Below, piece by piece: positions 51,997 to 63,935 of a stretch of DNA of 64,000 nucleotides. Made by a program: the position numbers and the translations under genes. The notes under the pieces are model-generated. The model did no database searches and had not been told where the DNA came from. It worked only from the letters and a program-made list of their open reading frames with translations. Position 1 is the first letter of the stretch. The number at the start of each line of letters is the position of its first letter. This DNA comes from Theristus sp. LFF4_11 (lineage: Eukaryota; Nematoda; Chromadorea; Monhysterida; Xyalidae), in NCBI GenBank assembly GCA_030248135.1, contig JASANC010002076.1, positions 48,969 through 112,968 of the forward strand, read 5' to 3'.

Positions 51997-54399
51997 ATGG
52001 GTCGCCGTGCAACGTCCACCACCAAGGGTGGTCGCTACATGAACCCGGCCGATCAGCAGCGCAAGATCGAGCGCAAACGAGAACTGAAGAAGAACAAAAA
52101 GCAACGAACCGAGGTGCGAAAGGCTGTGCTCAAGGCGAAGGACCCCGACGATCTGCTGGAACAAATGACACGACTTGATCAGATGCGTACGTTTGCATGG
52201 GCTATTTGAGTCTGTGTCTTTCTCGATTGGAAACAGAAATCCAGTTGCCCAATTTTGGGTAGTTTTGTTTCAGTTTTCGACCCTCGGAATCCGCCGCCGT
52301 TGCCGGAGCAAGTCATCCAGGACAAGCACAGCAAATTGCGAGAGACGTTCATGCGAGTGCTCTCCATGTACAAACGCGAATCGGAGACCGAGAAATCGGA
52401 GGAGTTGCAGAAGTTCGTTCCGTCGAAATGTTTCGCTGTTATTTCATTACATTTCATGCTCTTATGCAACGATTCACATTTTCACAGACGACTCCGCGAT
52501 TATGAAGCGCAGCGGAGGCACATGGAGCAGAATTACTGTGCGTGCTTGCTTTTGCGACACTGCTGTTCTTTTGCTGATGGTGTTCAATAGCACTTGAGCA
52601 ACCGATTCCTGTTTGCAGTGGCCGTGAAGTTTGCGAACGAGTCGAATCCAGCCGAGATTCCGCTGCCGTCCGGGCTGGCGGTGCCCGGGGCTGCGTTGAC
52701 CCCCGCAATGCCCGCGCACGGCTCGCACAGTATCCCGTTTCCCACTCATATGCTTCGTTAGTTGCTGGTTTTTTGTTCTCCTAAGTTCATTCAATCGGTT
52801 TGGCCTTGTCGCACTTCAGTGTGGACACAAGCACGATCACTTTTTTCTGTCCAGTACCCGACTCCGGCCGTGAGCCGTCACACGGAATTCTGAAGCGAAC
52901 AAAACGAAAAGTCGCTGCTCCACCCGGTCCACCGAGTGGATTTCCACCTGAATTGAGCGATTCAGAAGGAGAACTGGAAGAAGACGAGACTGGTCAGTGA
53001 CACGGGACTGATTTTGTTGGTTGTTTTGTCATTGCTCCATTTTTGGTACACATGGGCCCCGGTGCCCCTGCCCCCGTATCATGAAGGATTGAAAGAAAAT
53101 TACGTTAAGTCGTCCGTTCCCCGAAACCCACTGGAGTTTAGTACCTTCCTTCGGGTCTCCAAAATCGGTGTAAGGGGTGCTTCAAGCATTTTTCATTCGT
53201 TTTTTTTAATTCTCAGAGGAAGCAACCAACGAGCAAACAGCAGATCGACCGGGACGCGTACGTTTCGAGGGTGTGGGGGATGAGACGACCGAGAAGGACT
53301 CACGCACGAAGTACAAGCAGATGGCAAAGAACGCCATGTTGCCCACGCCCGTCAGTTCGTGCTCGGTTTGTTGCGTGACATTTTCTGTTGTTCAAGGTCT
53401 GGTGATTGTTCAGGGTGCCGAAGGCGAGGCGGACGACGACGACGACGGTGATGAGCCGTACGATCCGGGCCAGATGGTCGGCGTCGGAGCGCCAGGTCGG
53501 TTGAGCCTCACACGAACACCACGTCTGAACTCGCAAATCTCAATGGCGTCTATGTCAACTTGAAATCACGAACTGATGTTATCATCAACATGGTTTTCCA
53601 GTTTCAAGCGGCATTCCATCGTTGCTCAGCCAACGTGCGCCGTTGATACCCGGCCAGCGTATGATGCGCCCGCCGCCGCCGCCTGGCATGCCGCCCGGGT
53701 TCATGCCGCCGCACATGCCTGGCAAGTCACTCAGTCACATTGGCACGCTCAATCTTCACTAAACTGACACAGCTTGCGTTCAACTGTACTAACTCTCAAG
53801 GTCAACTTTGTTTTTGTTTTGGCAGGAATGTTCCGCCCTCCGGGCGTTCGCGGCCCGCCACCGCAGATTGGTCCAGCAAACACGGCCGTGCCGCCTCCCA
53901 CTGCCGCCGCCGTCATCTCCGCGGCACCAACAGTCACTAAGTGAGTCACAATTGTGATGACTGCTTGGCTTTCTTTGCTTTGACGAAATCAGCAATTGAC
54001 TTGACAACTATCTAATGGCAGCACCAGTAACTGGTGGGACCAGTTGCCACCAATTTGAAATGTGAAAACGATCACAACAAAACACAGTGTCATTTTAGAC
54101 GTCTGCTGGCGAAGAGCACACCGCAGTCAGCTGCTTCCGAGGCAGCAGCCGCCTCCGGCTCAGTGATCGAGGCGAAGCCGCAGATGCGAAACATGCAGAA
54201 GGAAATTGTGAAACTCGTGCCCACTGCGGTGAAAGTGAGACGCGAGGGGCAAGTGAAACAGAAGGCACATCGCGCTGGCGGCACCGCAGCCGCAACGGGA
54301 TACGCCGCTGCGGGCGCCAAGGCAAAACAGGACTCGCAGAAGTCGTCGGTCGACGACGCGTACTCGGATTTCATGAAGGAAATGCAGACACTGCTGTGA
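51997..54399 (+). CDS. WBP11: WBP11/SNP70-like pre-mRNA splicing factor (10 exons, 465 aa)
   Basis: Orthologue of WBP11 (Npw38-binding protein), a nuclear Pro-rich splicing factor that binds the PQBP1 WW domain and associates with the spliceosome. Exon model: 51997-52186, 52274-52403, 52488-52537, 52619-52756, 52855-52992, 53217-53350, 53414-53495, 53602-53721, 53826-53940, 54099-54399. All phases join. The N-terminus MGRRATSTTKGGRYMNP and the coiled basic KRELKKNKKQR region are family hallmarks. GILKRTKRK, an acidic stretch (SDSEGELEEDE), VRFEG and PMPP/GMPPGFMPPHMPG Pro-rich repeats follow. The C-terminus LVPTAVKVRRE...DFMKEMQTLL closely matches the family end. It is shorter than the human protein (641 aa) because the Pro-rich part is reduced. 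Intron 8 is GC-AG (donor GCAAGT). The exon 2 donor (GTTGCA) is weak. The gene lies between two paralogous SET genes. Confidence 0.92.
53100..53180 (+). repeat. SINE-tail-like fragment in WBP11 intron 5
   Basis: GTCCGTTCCCCGAAACCCAC then TTTAGTACCTTCC resembles 24735-24795 and 46210-46255. It is a truncated, diverged copy. Confidence 0.45.
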
Positions 54400-54835
54400 T
54401 GGCGGTTTTCGGTATCCGTCTGGCACGCTGTTCACAGCTTTGTGAGTTTCCTGGTTTTCGCAAAATGGATGAATGCGTGCAAATCTTAATTTTAGCGTTG
54501 CTTTCTGTTCGTGTTTTAATTGAAAATGTAAAACGCAGCACTGCGCCGCTCATTTTTATTCTCAGCATACCATGAATTTTGTATTTTGTGTACTGTGAAT
54601 GATTATTTGTTTCTCCGTTTCATTTGTCAAATGAAGTGAAATTGGATAAAACACAGTGGCTGTCGTTTCTGGGGTTTTGGGGTTGAGCAGGCGATTGACG
54701 CGTCTTGCATCTACAGTGCATGATTGTTGATTGTTCACAGTCTCAAAACACAAATCACTGTCACACAAATATTGTCCTTGGCGAACAGCAACATCAGAAT
54801 ATACAGTACTCGTTGTGCTTTCGGAGTGAACGACG
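54400..54835. other. Intergenic region WBP11-SET gene B
   Basis: 436 bases holding the WBP11 3' end and the SET gene B 5' flank. No specific element was identified. Confidence 0.4.
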
Positions 54836-57800
54836 ATGAATGGGAAGGATGGGATTATGGTGCACGAACAACCGTGGTCACCGTCACGATTGACAGACAA
54901 ATACGAAGGAAAGAAACTGCAGCAAACTTTAGAGGCAACTGAAAGCTGGCCGAAAACGATCAATGAACTGCGTCAACAGGTAAGTGCTTGCTCGCGGCAT
55001 TACCAATCAACGCTGCTTCAGTGTTTGGTCTGTTTTTGGATATTTACTGATGATTCGTTTAAGACTTAAAAAAAACCGATTTCGGACGATAGTTGTGCGG
55101 CAGCATTTAATTTTCAATCATTAGCAGAAAGCGTCGGCAAAACAACATTGATGGTGACACCACCAACTATTATGGCACGTATTTATTTTGGTGCACAAAG
55201 ACGCAGCTGCCACACAGCTTCCACCCCCGACCGAGCCTGCTCGATCGGCCAAATTGCGTCACCACCTTTCCCATTTGTCGTTCATAAACAACAACAACAA
55301 CGTATTTTAGACTTCAACGTTGAGATGAATGAGCGCCAGCAACGAAGCAGTCAGTGAATAATAAAACAGTGACCATTGCAGTGTCTGATACCGTGGCTGA
55401 AGACGTACCGTGAGGACGCATGCACGCACGAAGACAGCGTCGTCGACGAGTTGCACAGTTGCTTGCTCGATCAGCTCGCTCAGCTCAACGTCGCACAACA
55501 CCAGCTCACTCAAGCGCTTCAAGTTTGTGCCTTCTGATGAATGGAGATTCTGTTGCAAGCACTTAGAATTGCGCTCACTGATGGTGCAGCGAATCTGATC
55601 AGCATGCCAGATTTAATGCCATCAAGTTGACGCTGGCCATCATTGCTGCAGAAGTTTGAATGGTCAGCGCTGCACGCGCAGAAGCAGTACATGCACAGGC
55701 GGCTGCAGCTGACACGCAGCAAATACAAGCGACGCGCGAAATCCGGTTGGTTGTGCACTGTTTTTGTACTGCTGTGAATCTTTTCAAGTGACGAGTGTTG
55801 GGAAAGCATCAAGCTGCAAGACGCAACTTTGCAGGTGTCACTCAAGAGAACGTGGCGCAAGCACTCGTCCACGATGCCCACGGTGCGTCGTCGCACGATG
55901 AAAGCAACGCGCAAACTGGCGCAAACTCTGCAAAAGAACGCCGTCAACAGAAACGTCGCGCACAGTTGCGGCGTGACGCGACCAGGATGTGTGAGCAGTT
56001 GAGAAAGGGCAAGAAAGCAAACGCAACTGTGGTACGCAACGTGCACGAAGCAGCGCTGAACAGACAGCACTGCAGCAACACTCAAACGTCTGCATTCACA
56101 TCCATCCAAAATCATCAACAACCGCCGACAGATCAGAGCTCACGATCTTCAGATCAACAACAGCAGAATGCAGCATCTGTTCAGTCGGATTCACCAGCTC
56201 ACGAGCACCCCAGAGCGACTGTCTTCGCCGATGGAAGCTCGGAGCAACCGATCACGCTTGACGACAGTTCAGACTCGGCCAACGAATCAGAGCCAGACGA
56301 CTTATTGGACGACATTGAATTCATACCACGCGTTTCGTTGAGTTTGGAAATGGCGAGCATGGCAGAGAAACGAGTGGCGTATGAGCTGCAGCGGGCGGCG
56401 CCGGCCGACGATCAGCTGCCCCCGATCGTGAGCACACAGCAGAGCAGCAACAGGGCGGAGCACACTGCGCCGCAGTCGTCGCGCCCCGCCTCGCACAGCC
56501 CCTCTCCGCCGTCCATTCTTGTGTCGCAGGCAGTCGACGATCGAAACGTCCCGGGTGACTGAGATCCATTGTTTCTTGTTTTTTCAACGTGTTCGCACTG
56601 CGCTCAGTTGGAATGCGATTGTTACATCGGATACTGATCATTCATGTTCCCTGAAGTATTTGTTTTATCATTTAGAATGTTTCCTGTGTGGTGAGCGAGT
56701 GCGCGGCGGCTGCCCGCAACATCCACGCAGCAAATACACGGTGCTGCACAACAATCCGGTTGGTTGCGTTCGACTGTATTTTTAGTTCGGCTGTATGTCG
56801 TGTTGTGTTTCCATGCGATTCGACTGTACACATGCGTGTGTGTTTTACAGCGAGCACTGCCCGGCGAAGAGAACTACGCTCGCAACTCGTTGCCCGTGAA
56901 TGCGGGCCTGCTCATCGGCAACAGTAAACTCGGTGGACTCGGCGTGTTTGCGGTGCGCACCATTGAGCCTCAAACTGTGCTCGGACAGTACGAGGTGAGT
57001 GCTGCGGCTGCCAACAGCGCACTCTCGCACAGCACATGCACACACAAACACGCACGCGTGCCAGCCCGTGTGTGCCAGTGTGCAGCAATGCTGTGTTATC
57101 ACGGAGTGCACTGTCGTCATGCACGAGTTCGGCGCGTTTGCAATTGCTGAATGTACAGGGTGTCCCAGCTAGATGTACAACATTTGTTTTTTTAAGTATG
57201 CGCGCGTGCGTTCACCTATATTGACAATTTTTTCAGCGTTTGTAAAAAAGACTTCGGGAATTTGTTTGGCACCAGAATTTTTATGTTTCAGCAAACATGG
57301 CACAAGTTATGGCAGTTTAAAAAAAATACCTCATTTTCAATAAAAAAAGGAACGACCGGAGAGCAAAAAAGCAAATCAAACACTCACAGACTCAAAATAT
57401 CAACCGTCTAATTGTCCTGAATGTGCTGGCCCTCTCTTTCAATCAGTTTATCCATTCGTCTGTCGAAGTCCAAAACACCTGCCAGACGCTGATTTCGCCC
57501 ACAGTTTCACCGATGGCCACAATCAGCTCATCGATTGATGCTGGGTGGGTCTCATAAACACGGTGCTTCACAGCGCCCCAGAGCCAGTAGTCGCACGCTG
57601 TGATGTCAGGCGAACGTGCAGGCCAAGCAATTGGTCCACCGCGGCCGACCCAGCGCTGATCAAACTGAGTGTCCAGCCAGTCGCGCACCGGTGCGGGCGC
57701 AATTGAAAAAGTGTGTATTTTTTCAAATGCTTATAAGTCAGGTTATATTCAACGTATCGCAACGTTTTTAGCGTCAAACAAATTCCCGAAGTCTTTACTA

Positions 57801-58708
57801 CAAACGCTGAAAAAAGTATAAAAATTGGGCAACGCACGCACGCGTAATTACAAAAACAAATGTTGTACATCTAGCTGGGACACCCTGTATTACAATTGTG
57901 ATTTGAGTGAAGTTTTCTTGTTGCTGAATTTTGGCGTTCGACAAGTCGTCGACTTTAACTCATCCTGACCTGAACTGTTCAGTTGGATGTCTGTTTCAAA
58001 CTAAACATACAACCAGTGACAATTGTTTGACGTTCACAAACGCAGAGCGGTCGCACAACTGGCCAAATATTTGTAATGGATCGAAAGTGTTCGTTCAGGG
58101 TAAACGACAGAAAGTGAGCAAAGGCCTGTGCACGTCGTTCTACGTGTGGCGTCTGGTGGACGCAGAGGGACAACAGTCGCAGTACGAAGTGGACGGCCAG
58201 TCGGAGAGACACGGCAACTGGCTGCGATACATCAACCATGCGTGTTAGTGTTGCGATTCCGTCTGCGCTGCAAACACATTTTATTACCACCATGCGGCAA
58301 TCTGACTTTAAGCATGTCCAATTTGTGCATTCTGACACTGTAATACATGCCGATTTGCTGCATCGAGCTGGTTGAGCCAATTGAGCGCTCCGCTGATTGC
58401 GCACGCTTTACAGCTGCACGAGCCGACGAGCTTGTGTGTACCAACGAGTTGCACTGCACTTTGCAGCGAACGGTGAGAACAACGTGCAAGCGGTGCCGAG
58501 TCGCTCACAACACGGCAGTCGCATCTACTACGTCACAATAAAGCAAATAAACAAGAATCGTGAGCTGTTGGTTGACTACGGCGAGGAGTGGTCGAAACAG
58601 CTGAGAGATCAGTTGATGCAACCGTCAATGTTCAACTTTGACACCTGGGACAAACAAAACCACGGTGCATTCGATGACACCATGCTCATTGATGATCACG
58701 ACGGCTGA
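54836..58708 (+). CDS. PRDM9-like zinc-knuckle PR/SET protein, copy B (570 aa)
   Basis: Paralogue of copy A. Exon model: 54836-54979, 55382-55522, 55652-55745, 55835-56554, 56676-56758, 56851-56994, 58099-58243, 58467-58708. All phases join. The N-terminus is Gln/Leu-rich and helical (LLDQLAQLNVAQHQLTQ), then basic (RRLQLTRSKYKRRAK). The large exon 4 is disordered and has one SUMO-interaction-like motif (PITLDDSSDSANESE). The zinc knuckle is ECFLCGERVRGGCPQH. The PR/SET domain includes AGLLIGNSKLGGLGVFA, FYVWRLVD, GNWLRYINHA, SRIYYVTIKQI and ELLVDYGEEW, keeping the expected catalytic Tyr. It is predicted to be an active lysine methyltransferase, by analogy to PRDM7/9 and nematode SET-17; this is untested. 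The knuckle exon is 83 bases long, exactly as in copy A. Intron 6 holds a mariner relic. There is no C2H2 array. Confidence 0.85.
57156..57887 (-). mobile_element. Degenerate mariner/IS630-type element with transposase remnant
   Basis: Inverted ends CAGGGTGTCCCAGCTAGATG continue as imperfect repeats for about 110 bases. TA flanks are on both sides (57154-57155 and 57888-57889). On the minus strand, 57688-57443 encodes the C-terminal part of a transposase (RWVGRGGPIAWPARSPDI, then DYWLWGAVKHRVYE). The N-terminal helix-turn-helix and first catalytic Asp are absent. The 732-bp element is therefore an internally deleted, non-autonomous copy. It lies in intron 6 of SET gene B. Confidence 0.88.
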
Positions 58709-59746
58709 GCATTACTGTTCTGCCGTTTAGAAATTGTTCGCGAACATTGTAGCATGCAAATCATATGAGAAACAGTGCAACGGATGACTTTCGGGTCCGA
58801 TTTTCTCTATTTGTGTGTTTGTGTTGCATTGTGCAACGGACAGCCGCCAAGAACAAAGTGCTTTTTATGGCCGTTGGTTTCAACAGATTTTTATCAGTTT
58901 GGCAGTGCTGTGCTTTTTTTGAACTGACGCGAAAGTAGTTTTCTGATGATTGATGTTTGTTCTACTGGTGCGGTATCACCGGCTTGGGCGTTTTCTTTTC
59001 TCTTCCACTTACTGGTCGCACAATCGACGCTGTTTTTAAATTTTATGCAATCCTTTGCCGAGTAGGTTTCTTTTTTTTCATATTTCCTTAGTTTTTCGTC
59101 TCATGTCTCATCTCATTGTGAATCTTTTTTTTTGAATATCTCTTTCAGAGCACTGATTCTCAGTTGTTGAACCTCACTTCACCCAAAAACGTGGTGCTGT
59201 ATTTATGTTGATCTCCATACAGAATTTCTTTGTTATTCGTGAACAACTTGTCCCTGGTAAGACCTTCAAATTTTATATACTTGCTTCGTTAAGTGAGATT
59301 TTTGCTATATTGTTCTGTACTTGTGCTTTGTCGTTTCCTTTTGCGTAACTAGCTTTTGAGGTTTGCGCACGTTTTTTGAAATGTCACTAAACAAGTGTAT
59401 ACGTTTTTTGTATTTCTGAACTGCAAACGTGTCAAGTTTTACAGTCTTGTGTTTTTTTTTTTCGGCCTTCTGCATTATGTCGATTTCAACTCAATATTGA
59501 TTTAACAGTAAGCAATAACGGTTTTTTTGTACGTTTTGGTGGAATTTCACTTGCGCGAATGAAAAACGGTTCAATCATGTTCGACCGGATTATTTTTTTC
59601 ATTGAAATTCGGTGTTGAAATTTGCTGCACTGCAGGCAGTTGCTGATCTCTGAGTCGCTTGCATCGCGACTGTCACAACGCAGTCTGCGAGCCAGCCTTC
59701 TGCAGCGTGCCATCCGCCGTTGCACGACTCATCGCAGCATCACAAC
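58709..59746. other. Intergenic region SET gene B-cysteine hydrolase
   Basis: About 1 kb, T-rich, with no recognised gene or repeat. Confidence 0.4.
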
Positions 59747-60607
59747 ATGGCAGTCCGTCAGCCAAAGTACGCTCTGCTGGTGATCGACATGCAGCAACGA
59801 TTTCGCAACTGCACCACGCCCGCCATGATTGCCGAAGTGAACGCGACCATCGAGCATTGTCGTGACAAGCAGGTCCCGGTGATATTCACGATGCACGGTC
59901 ATCGGTACGCAATCGACCAGGGCGAACTCGGCCGATTCTGGAAGGGCGACCTGAGCATGATTGGCGCTGCTGACTGGCAGCTGATGGACGGCATCAAGTG
60001 CGAGCCGCAGCGTGGCGATCTCATGGTCGACGAGAAACGACGCTACGACGCGTTCCACAACACGCCGCTCGACTCGATACTCCGAGAGCTGCAGGTTCGC
60101 TCGCAGACGCTACTCTGAAAACATGTTGTTTTTGTTCCCATATGCAGTTACCGCACGATATTCGGTTACTGTAGTGCGTTTACCTGCTGCAGTAGTTGAG
60201 TGGATCCATGCCCGGCCCGTGCGACGTCGTGTATCAGTGAACGAGGTGCGTACGCTTGCTAAACGATGCAAGTTCTCAATATTCAAAACACCTACGCCGT
60301 AGTACAGCAGCCGCAGCACACATCGTCGCACGGGGTTGGCAGACCTGACTGCGGCAGCAATCTCATGCGACGTGGGTGCACTGTTGTGTTGCAGGTGAAC
60401 ACGGTGATCGTGAGTGGTGTGATGACGAACCTGTGCTGCGAGACAAGCGCGCGCTCAGCGTTCAACCACGATTATGGCGTGCTCTTCCTGAGCGACGGAT
60501 GCGGCACGTCGAGTGCTGAATGCCACCAGGCAACGCTGATCAACATTCGCTCCGGCTTCGGCCGTGTGCTCACGTGCAAAGAGCTGCGTGACTCCGTGCT
60601 CGTCTGA
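59747..60607 (+). CDS. Isochorismatase-family cysteine hydrolase (2 exons, 186 aa)
   Basis: A small alpha/beta hydrolase of the isochorismatase/nicotinamidase superfamily; the natural substrate is not predictable. Exons 59747-60094 and 60395-60607 join in phase 0. The catalytic triad expected for the family is visible: Asp in ALLVIDMQQRF, Lys in V-DEKRRYDAF and Cys in VMTNLCCETSARSAF. The cis-peptide motif before the Cys (SGVMTN) is also present. FLSDGCGTSS and ECHQATLINI are typical C-terminal features. Length matches single-domain members. There is no signal peptide, so it is probably cytosolic. In animals the family is often uncharacterised (ISOC1/2-like), but the motifs here are closer to bacterial/fungal-type isochorismatases. 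Confidence 0.9.
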
Positions 60608-60786
60608 AGAAACACTGATGCCAACTATAGGGGTTTTCTCACAGTCGTGTTTTGTCTTGCCGACATTGTCGCTGCGTGGGTGTCGTGTGAGTGTGCCTTC
60701 CGTGAAAGGTGTGGTTTTGAACGCTCTGTATTCGTTGAGTTGTGTTGCTTGTTTGTGCGAACGTTTCCACAAAAACAACTTTTTTC

Positions 60787-60792
60787 AATAAA
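60787..60792 (+). terminator. Poly(A) signal AATAAA of the hydrolase gene
   Basis: AATAAA 180 bases after the hydrolase stop codon, plus strand. Confidence 0.55.
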
Positions 60793-61334
60793 CGAGAACA
60801 CATTCTGGACCCGGTCAGTTACCGTGCTGACAACAGTTGAAATTAGTTTCTCCTTTTGATTGCGCGAAATAAGTTTTGCGGGATTCTTAATGCAACACAC
60901 AAACGTTAGACGCATCATTGCGGGGGCTCACAGCATGTTTCGACTGTTTACTGTGGTGCATGCGCAAAACTAGACAACCTGCACTGTAAATCAAAGACTT
61001 TGTACTGAACTGACGTACTGTTTTTGACGACTATTAACTATTGGCACAAAAACGTTGACGCACACATTGTTGTATACTCAGCATGGTTAAATAACAACAC
61101 TTTACAAACAAGCAAACGCACTATAAAAGTGACAAAAATTGCGAGACATTGAATGAGCAGTCGCAGAACTAACTACTGCCAAATTTGTCGCCAGTAAACT
61201 GCAAACTAGTTGCTGTTTTTAGCATCGGTTAATCAACTTTTGCGGCAACCCCGACTGTACCATACGGCAGACTGCTTTTGGAGCGGCTCATTTTTCAAGC
61301 GTAAACGCACGCACCAACAGTGACGCAAGCGAGG
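60793..61334. other. Intergenic region hydrolase-astacin
   Basis: About 540 bases. No gene or repeat was recognised; the astacin promoter presumably lies here. Confidence 0.4.
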
Positions 61335-63935
61335 ATGCATTGCTCGAGCGTGTTGCTCGCGAGCCTGGCCTTATCGGTGTCGGTCGTCGCTCAGCCAGAC
61401 TCGGACGAATGTCAACAGTTCACGGAATGCGTCAGCACACACGGCGACCACGACTCGTGCGTTCAGCTGTTCGACGGCACTGATCCTTGCTCGACGGGCG
61501 AACCGACGGACGCGGCAGGCGGCGCCACTGTCGCCGGCGACGAGCCGGAGGGCGTGCACGTGCCGCCGGAGGCGACCGTCGGCGACGAAAACAGCTTTGC
61601 CGAGGGAAACAAGGGCATCTTCGATGGTGCGTCAAGTTCGGCGAATGAGTTTGCTCGGGTGCATTTGCGTGTGCGATATGATTAGCACGCCTTTGAGCAT
61701 TAGACAGTCGAACAGCTGAAGCCATCAGACGACAGTAAAAAGGTGCATTAGTGACAAACTCGCTGCTGACATCCGACACACAAGACACACGATATCGCTT
61801 CAACTTGATAGGAATTTATTACCAACTTTATGACAGGCGACATGAAGGGCATCATTCCTGAGGATGCTGAAGATCCAGACGAGGCGCTTGACAACTACCT
61901 CCGAGGCGAGAACGGCATGTTTGAACTGTTGGAGGAACGCGCGAAACTGGCCGCTGACGGAGTGTTCCTTGATGCTGGCCCTGACGAAATGGAGGAATTG
62001 GAGTTGTTCGCTGCGCAGCGTGACCGACGCTACCGCTGGCAGAATGCTGTGGTTGGTGCCGCAGCGCACGCGTGGCCACTTGCGCTTTGTTCGCTCGTTC
62101 ACGTCATTCGTACGACTTTCTTGCTGGCTGCTCAGTAGCTGACTGACCTTGCAGACTGCTGGAGAGCAGTTGGCAAAGCAACTGATCTTACAAGAAAAAA
62201 TGTGAGATTTAAGAATATTTTTAGCCATGCATTTCCAGGTGTATTACGAAATCAGCCGGCACTTCAGTTCGACAGAGAAATCCACTATCACCTCTGCGAT
62301 GCGTGAAATCGAAAGCGCCACTTGCGTCCGGTAAGCTTGGTCTGACGTTCCAACGTTATGTGCCCTTGAGCTGAGCAAATTGTGTGTGTGTGTGTTTCTT
62401 CCAAGTCAACACTACACTCCTTTGCAAAGCAGTCAATGTCCAATGAGTTTTTAGACTGCACCCTGTTTGTGTGCTGTCTGTGCTTAACTCCTCATTCTCT
62501 GTTTTTGTATTAAAAAATAAAGGCGTCATAAAAATCGGCTCTTTCAGCTTTCAACCGAAACAAAGCTGGGTGAAGAATTGGATTCACATTTATCCAGGAC
62601 GCGGTTGCTGGAGCTACGTGGGGCGGCAGTTCCACCGCGAGGGAGTGCAGTACGTCTCACTGCAGCACAACGGATGTGTGTACAAGGTGAGCTGTTGCTC
62701 GCAACGTCAGCAATCACACCAAAACAACACAAGCCTGCATAGGCAAGCAGCTCAGCTGATCGGTTGCTTTTGAAGTGAGCTCACTGTATCGCTGTATCAG
62801 CTCAATCGGCGTGCCAGCTTCCAATTAAAAAAGTTTCAGTGTATAGTTTCAGAGCAGGTGAACGTTGACAATGTTGACGGTTGAAAGACGTTGCCGAGTG
62901 TTTTGTTGTTATGGAGGTAGAGTGAGGCCGCTTGTTGCAGGGCATCGCAATGCACGAATTCCTGCACGCACTTGGCTTCCACCACGAGCAGTCGCGTGCC
63001 GACCGGGACCAATACATCCGTGTCGACTTCAGCAACATTCAGTCGTGGGCGAAAAACAACTTCAAAAAGTACTCGCTCAAGGAGATCGACCATCTCGGCA
63101 TCCCATACGATTATGACAGGTGAGAACGGGCGACATCGTCTGAACGAGGCAAACACACGGAGTGATTGAAGGCCGCGTGTCATGCTGTCTTGACTGTACA
63201 CTGACACAAAACGAAACCGATCTGAAAGTACTCCGCACGCAACGTTGCCCCCGAACAGTTACGCTTTTTTGATTCAGTGTAGTGCGTCCACGTTTTGTAC
63301 GCGCTTGTGCTCGGTTGACTCTAATCCTGAAAATGACGCATTTCGCGGGAATTTTGAACGTCTCAGAATTCACTGGCAACTATTGTCGCTCCTCATTCAG
63401 CATCATGCACTACCCAAGTACGGCGTTTTCGCGTAACCGTCGCACGACGATTCACGTGCTGCAGAGTGGCAAAAAGATTGGGCAACGCCAACGATTGAGC
63501 ACCAACGACAAACGCAAGATCAACTGTTACTATCAGTGTGCGAGCGGCTGTCAATCAACCACAACCACTGGTAAACGTTCAGCACTGCTTTGCGTTTCAC
63601 CACACACAAATTCAGGGTTGCCACGAAACGTGTCATTTGTCTGGTCTCGTGGACTTTTTAACCAGTCTCGTCTAGTCTCACCGTGCAAATCCTGCCTGTT
63701 AGTAACTATTGATTGACATAATATAACGTTGATGGTTGATCGCACGCTTCAAATTGTTTTTCAACGGTTTTGATTTTATCCAACTTTAAACTTTCTCACA
63801 GGAACTACGTCACCAAGCTGCTACGACGCGTACAAGTTCTGTGCAGAGTTGCGACCGTTCTGCTCAGTCAGTCCCAGCAGTTCGTTCGGCTCCTGGTTCC
63901 GCAGGTCCTGCAAGAAAACGTGCAACAATTGTTGA
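61335..63935 (+). CDS. Secreted astacin (M12A) metalloprotease with C-terminal ShK domain (7 exons, 406 aa)
   Basis: Exon model 61335-61626, 61837-62051, 62239-62330, 62548-62686, 62941-63119, 63401-63570, 63802-63935. All phases join. The N-terminal signal peptide is SSVLLASLALSVSVVA. An acidic propeptide follows, with Cys residues (DECQQFTEC), up to a basic cleavage site (QRDRRYRW) before NAV-VYYEIS, the usual start of the mature catalytic domain. The zinc site is HEFLHALGFHHEQSRADRD; the Met-turn is SIMHYP. A Ser/Thr linker leads to a six-Cys ShK/SXC domain (CYDAYKFCAELRPFC ... SCKKTCNNC), ending at the stop. The domain order matches nematode NAS proteases and some cnidarian and other invertebrate astacins. 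It is probably extracellular, acting in cuticle, digestion or development; which of these cannot be told. The ShK domain here is a protease appendage, not evidence for a toxin. Confidence 0.95.

Noticed and set aside
63802..63935. Independent toxin gene
   Set aside because: The six-Cys ShK module is joined in phase to the astacin exons and lacks its own signal peptide.
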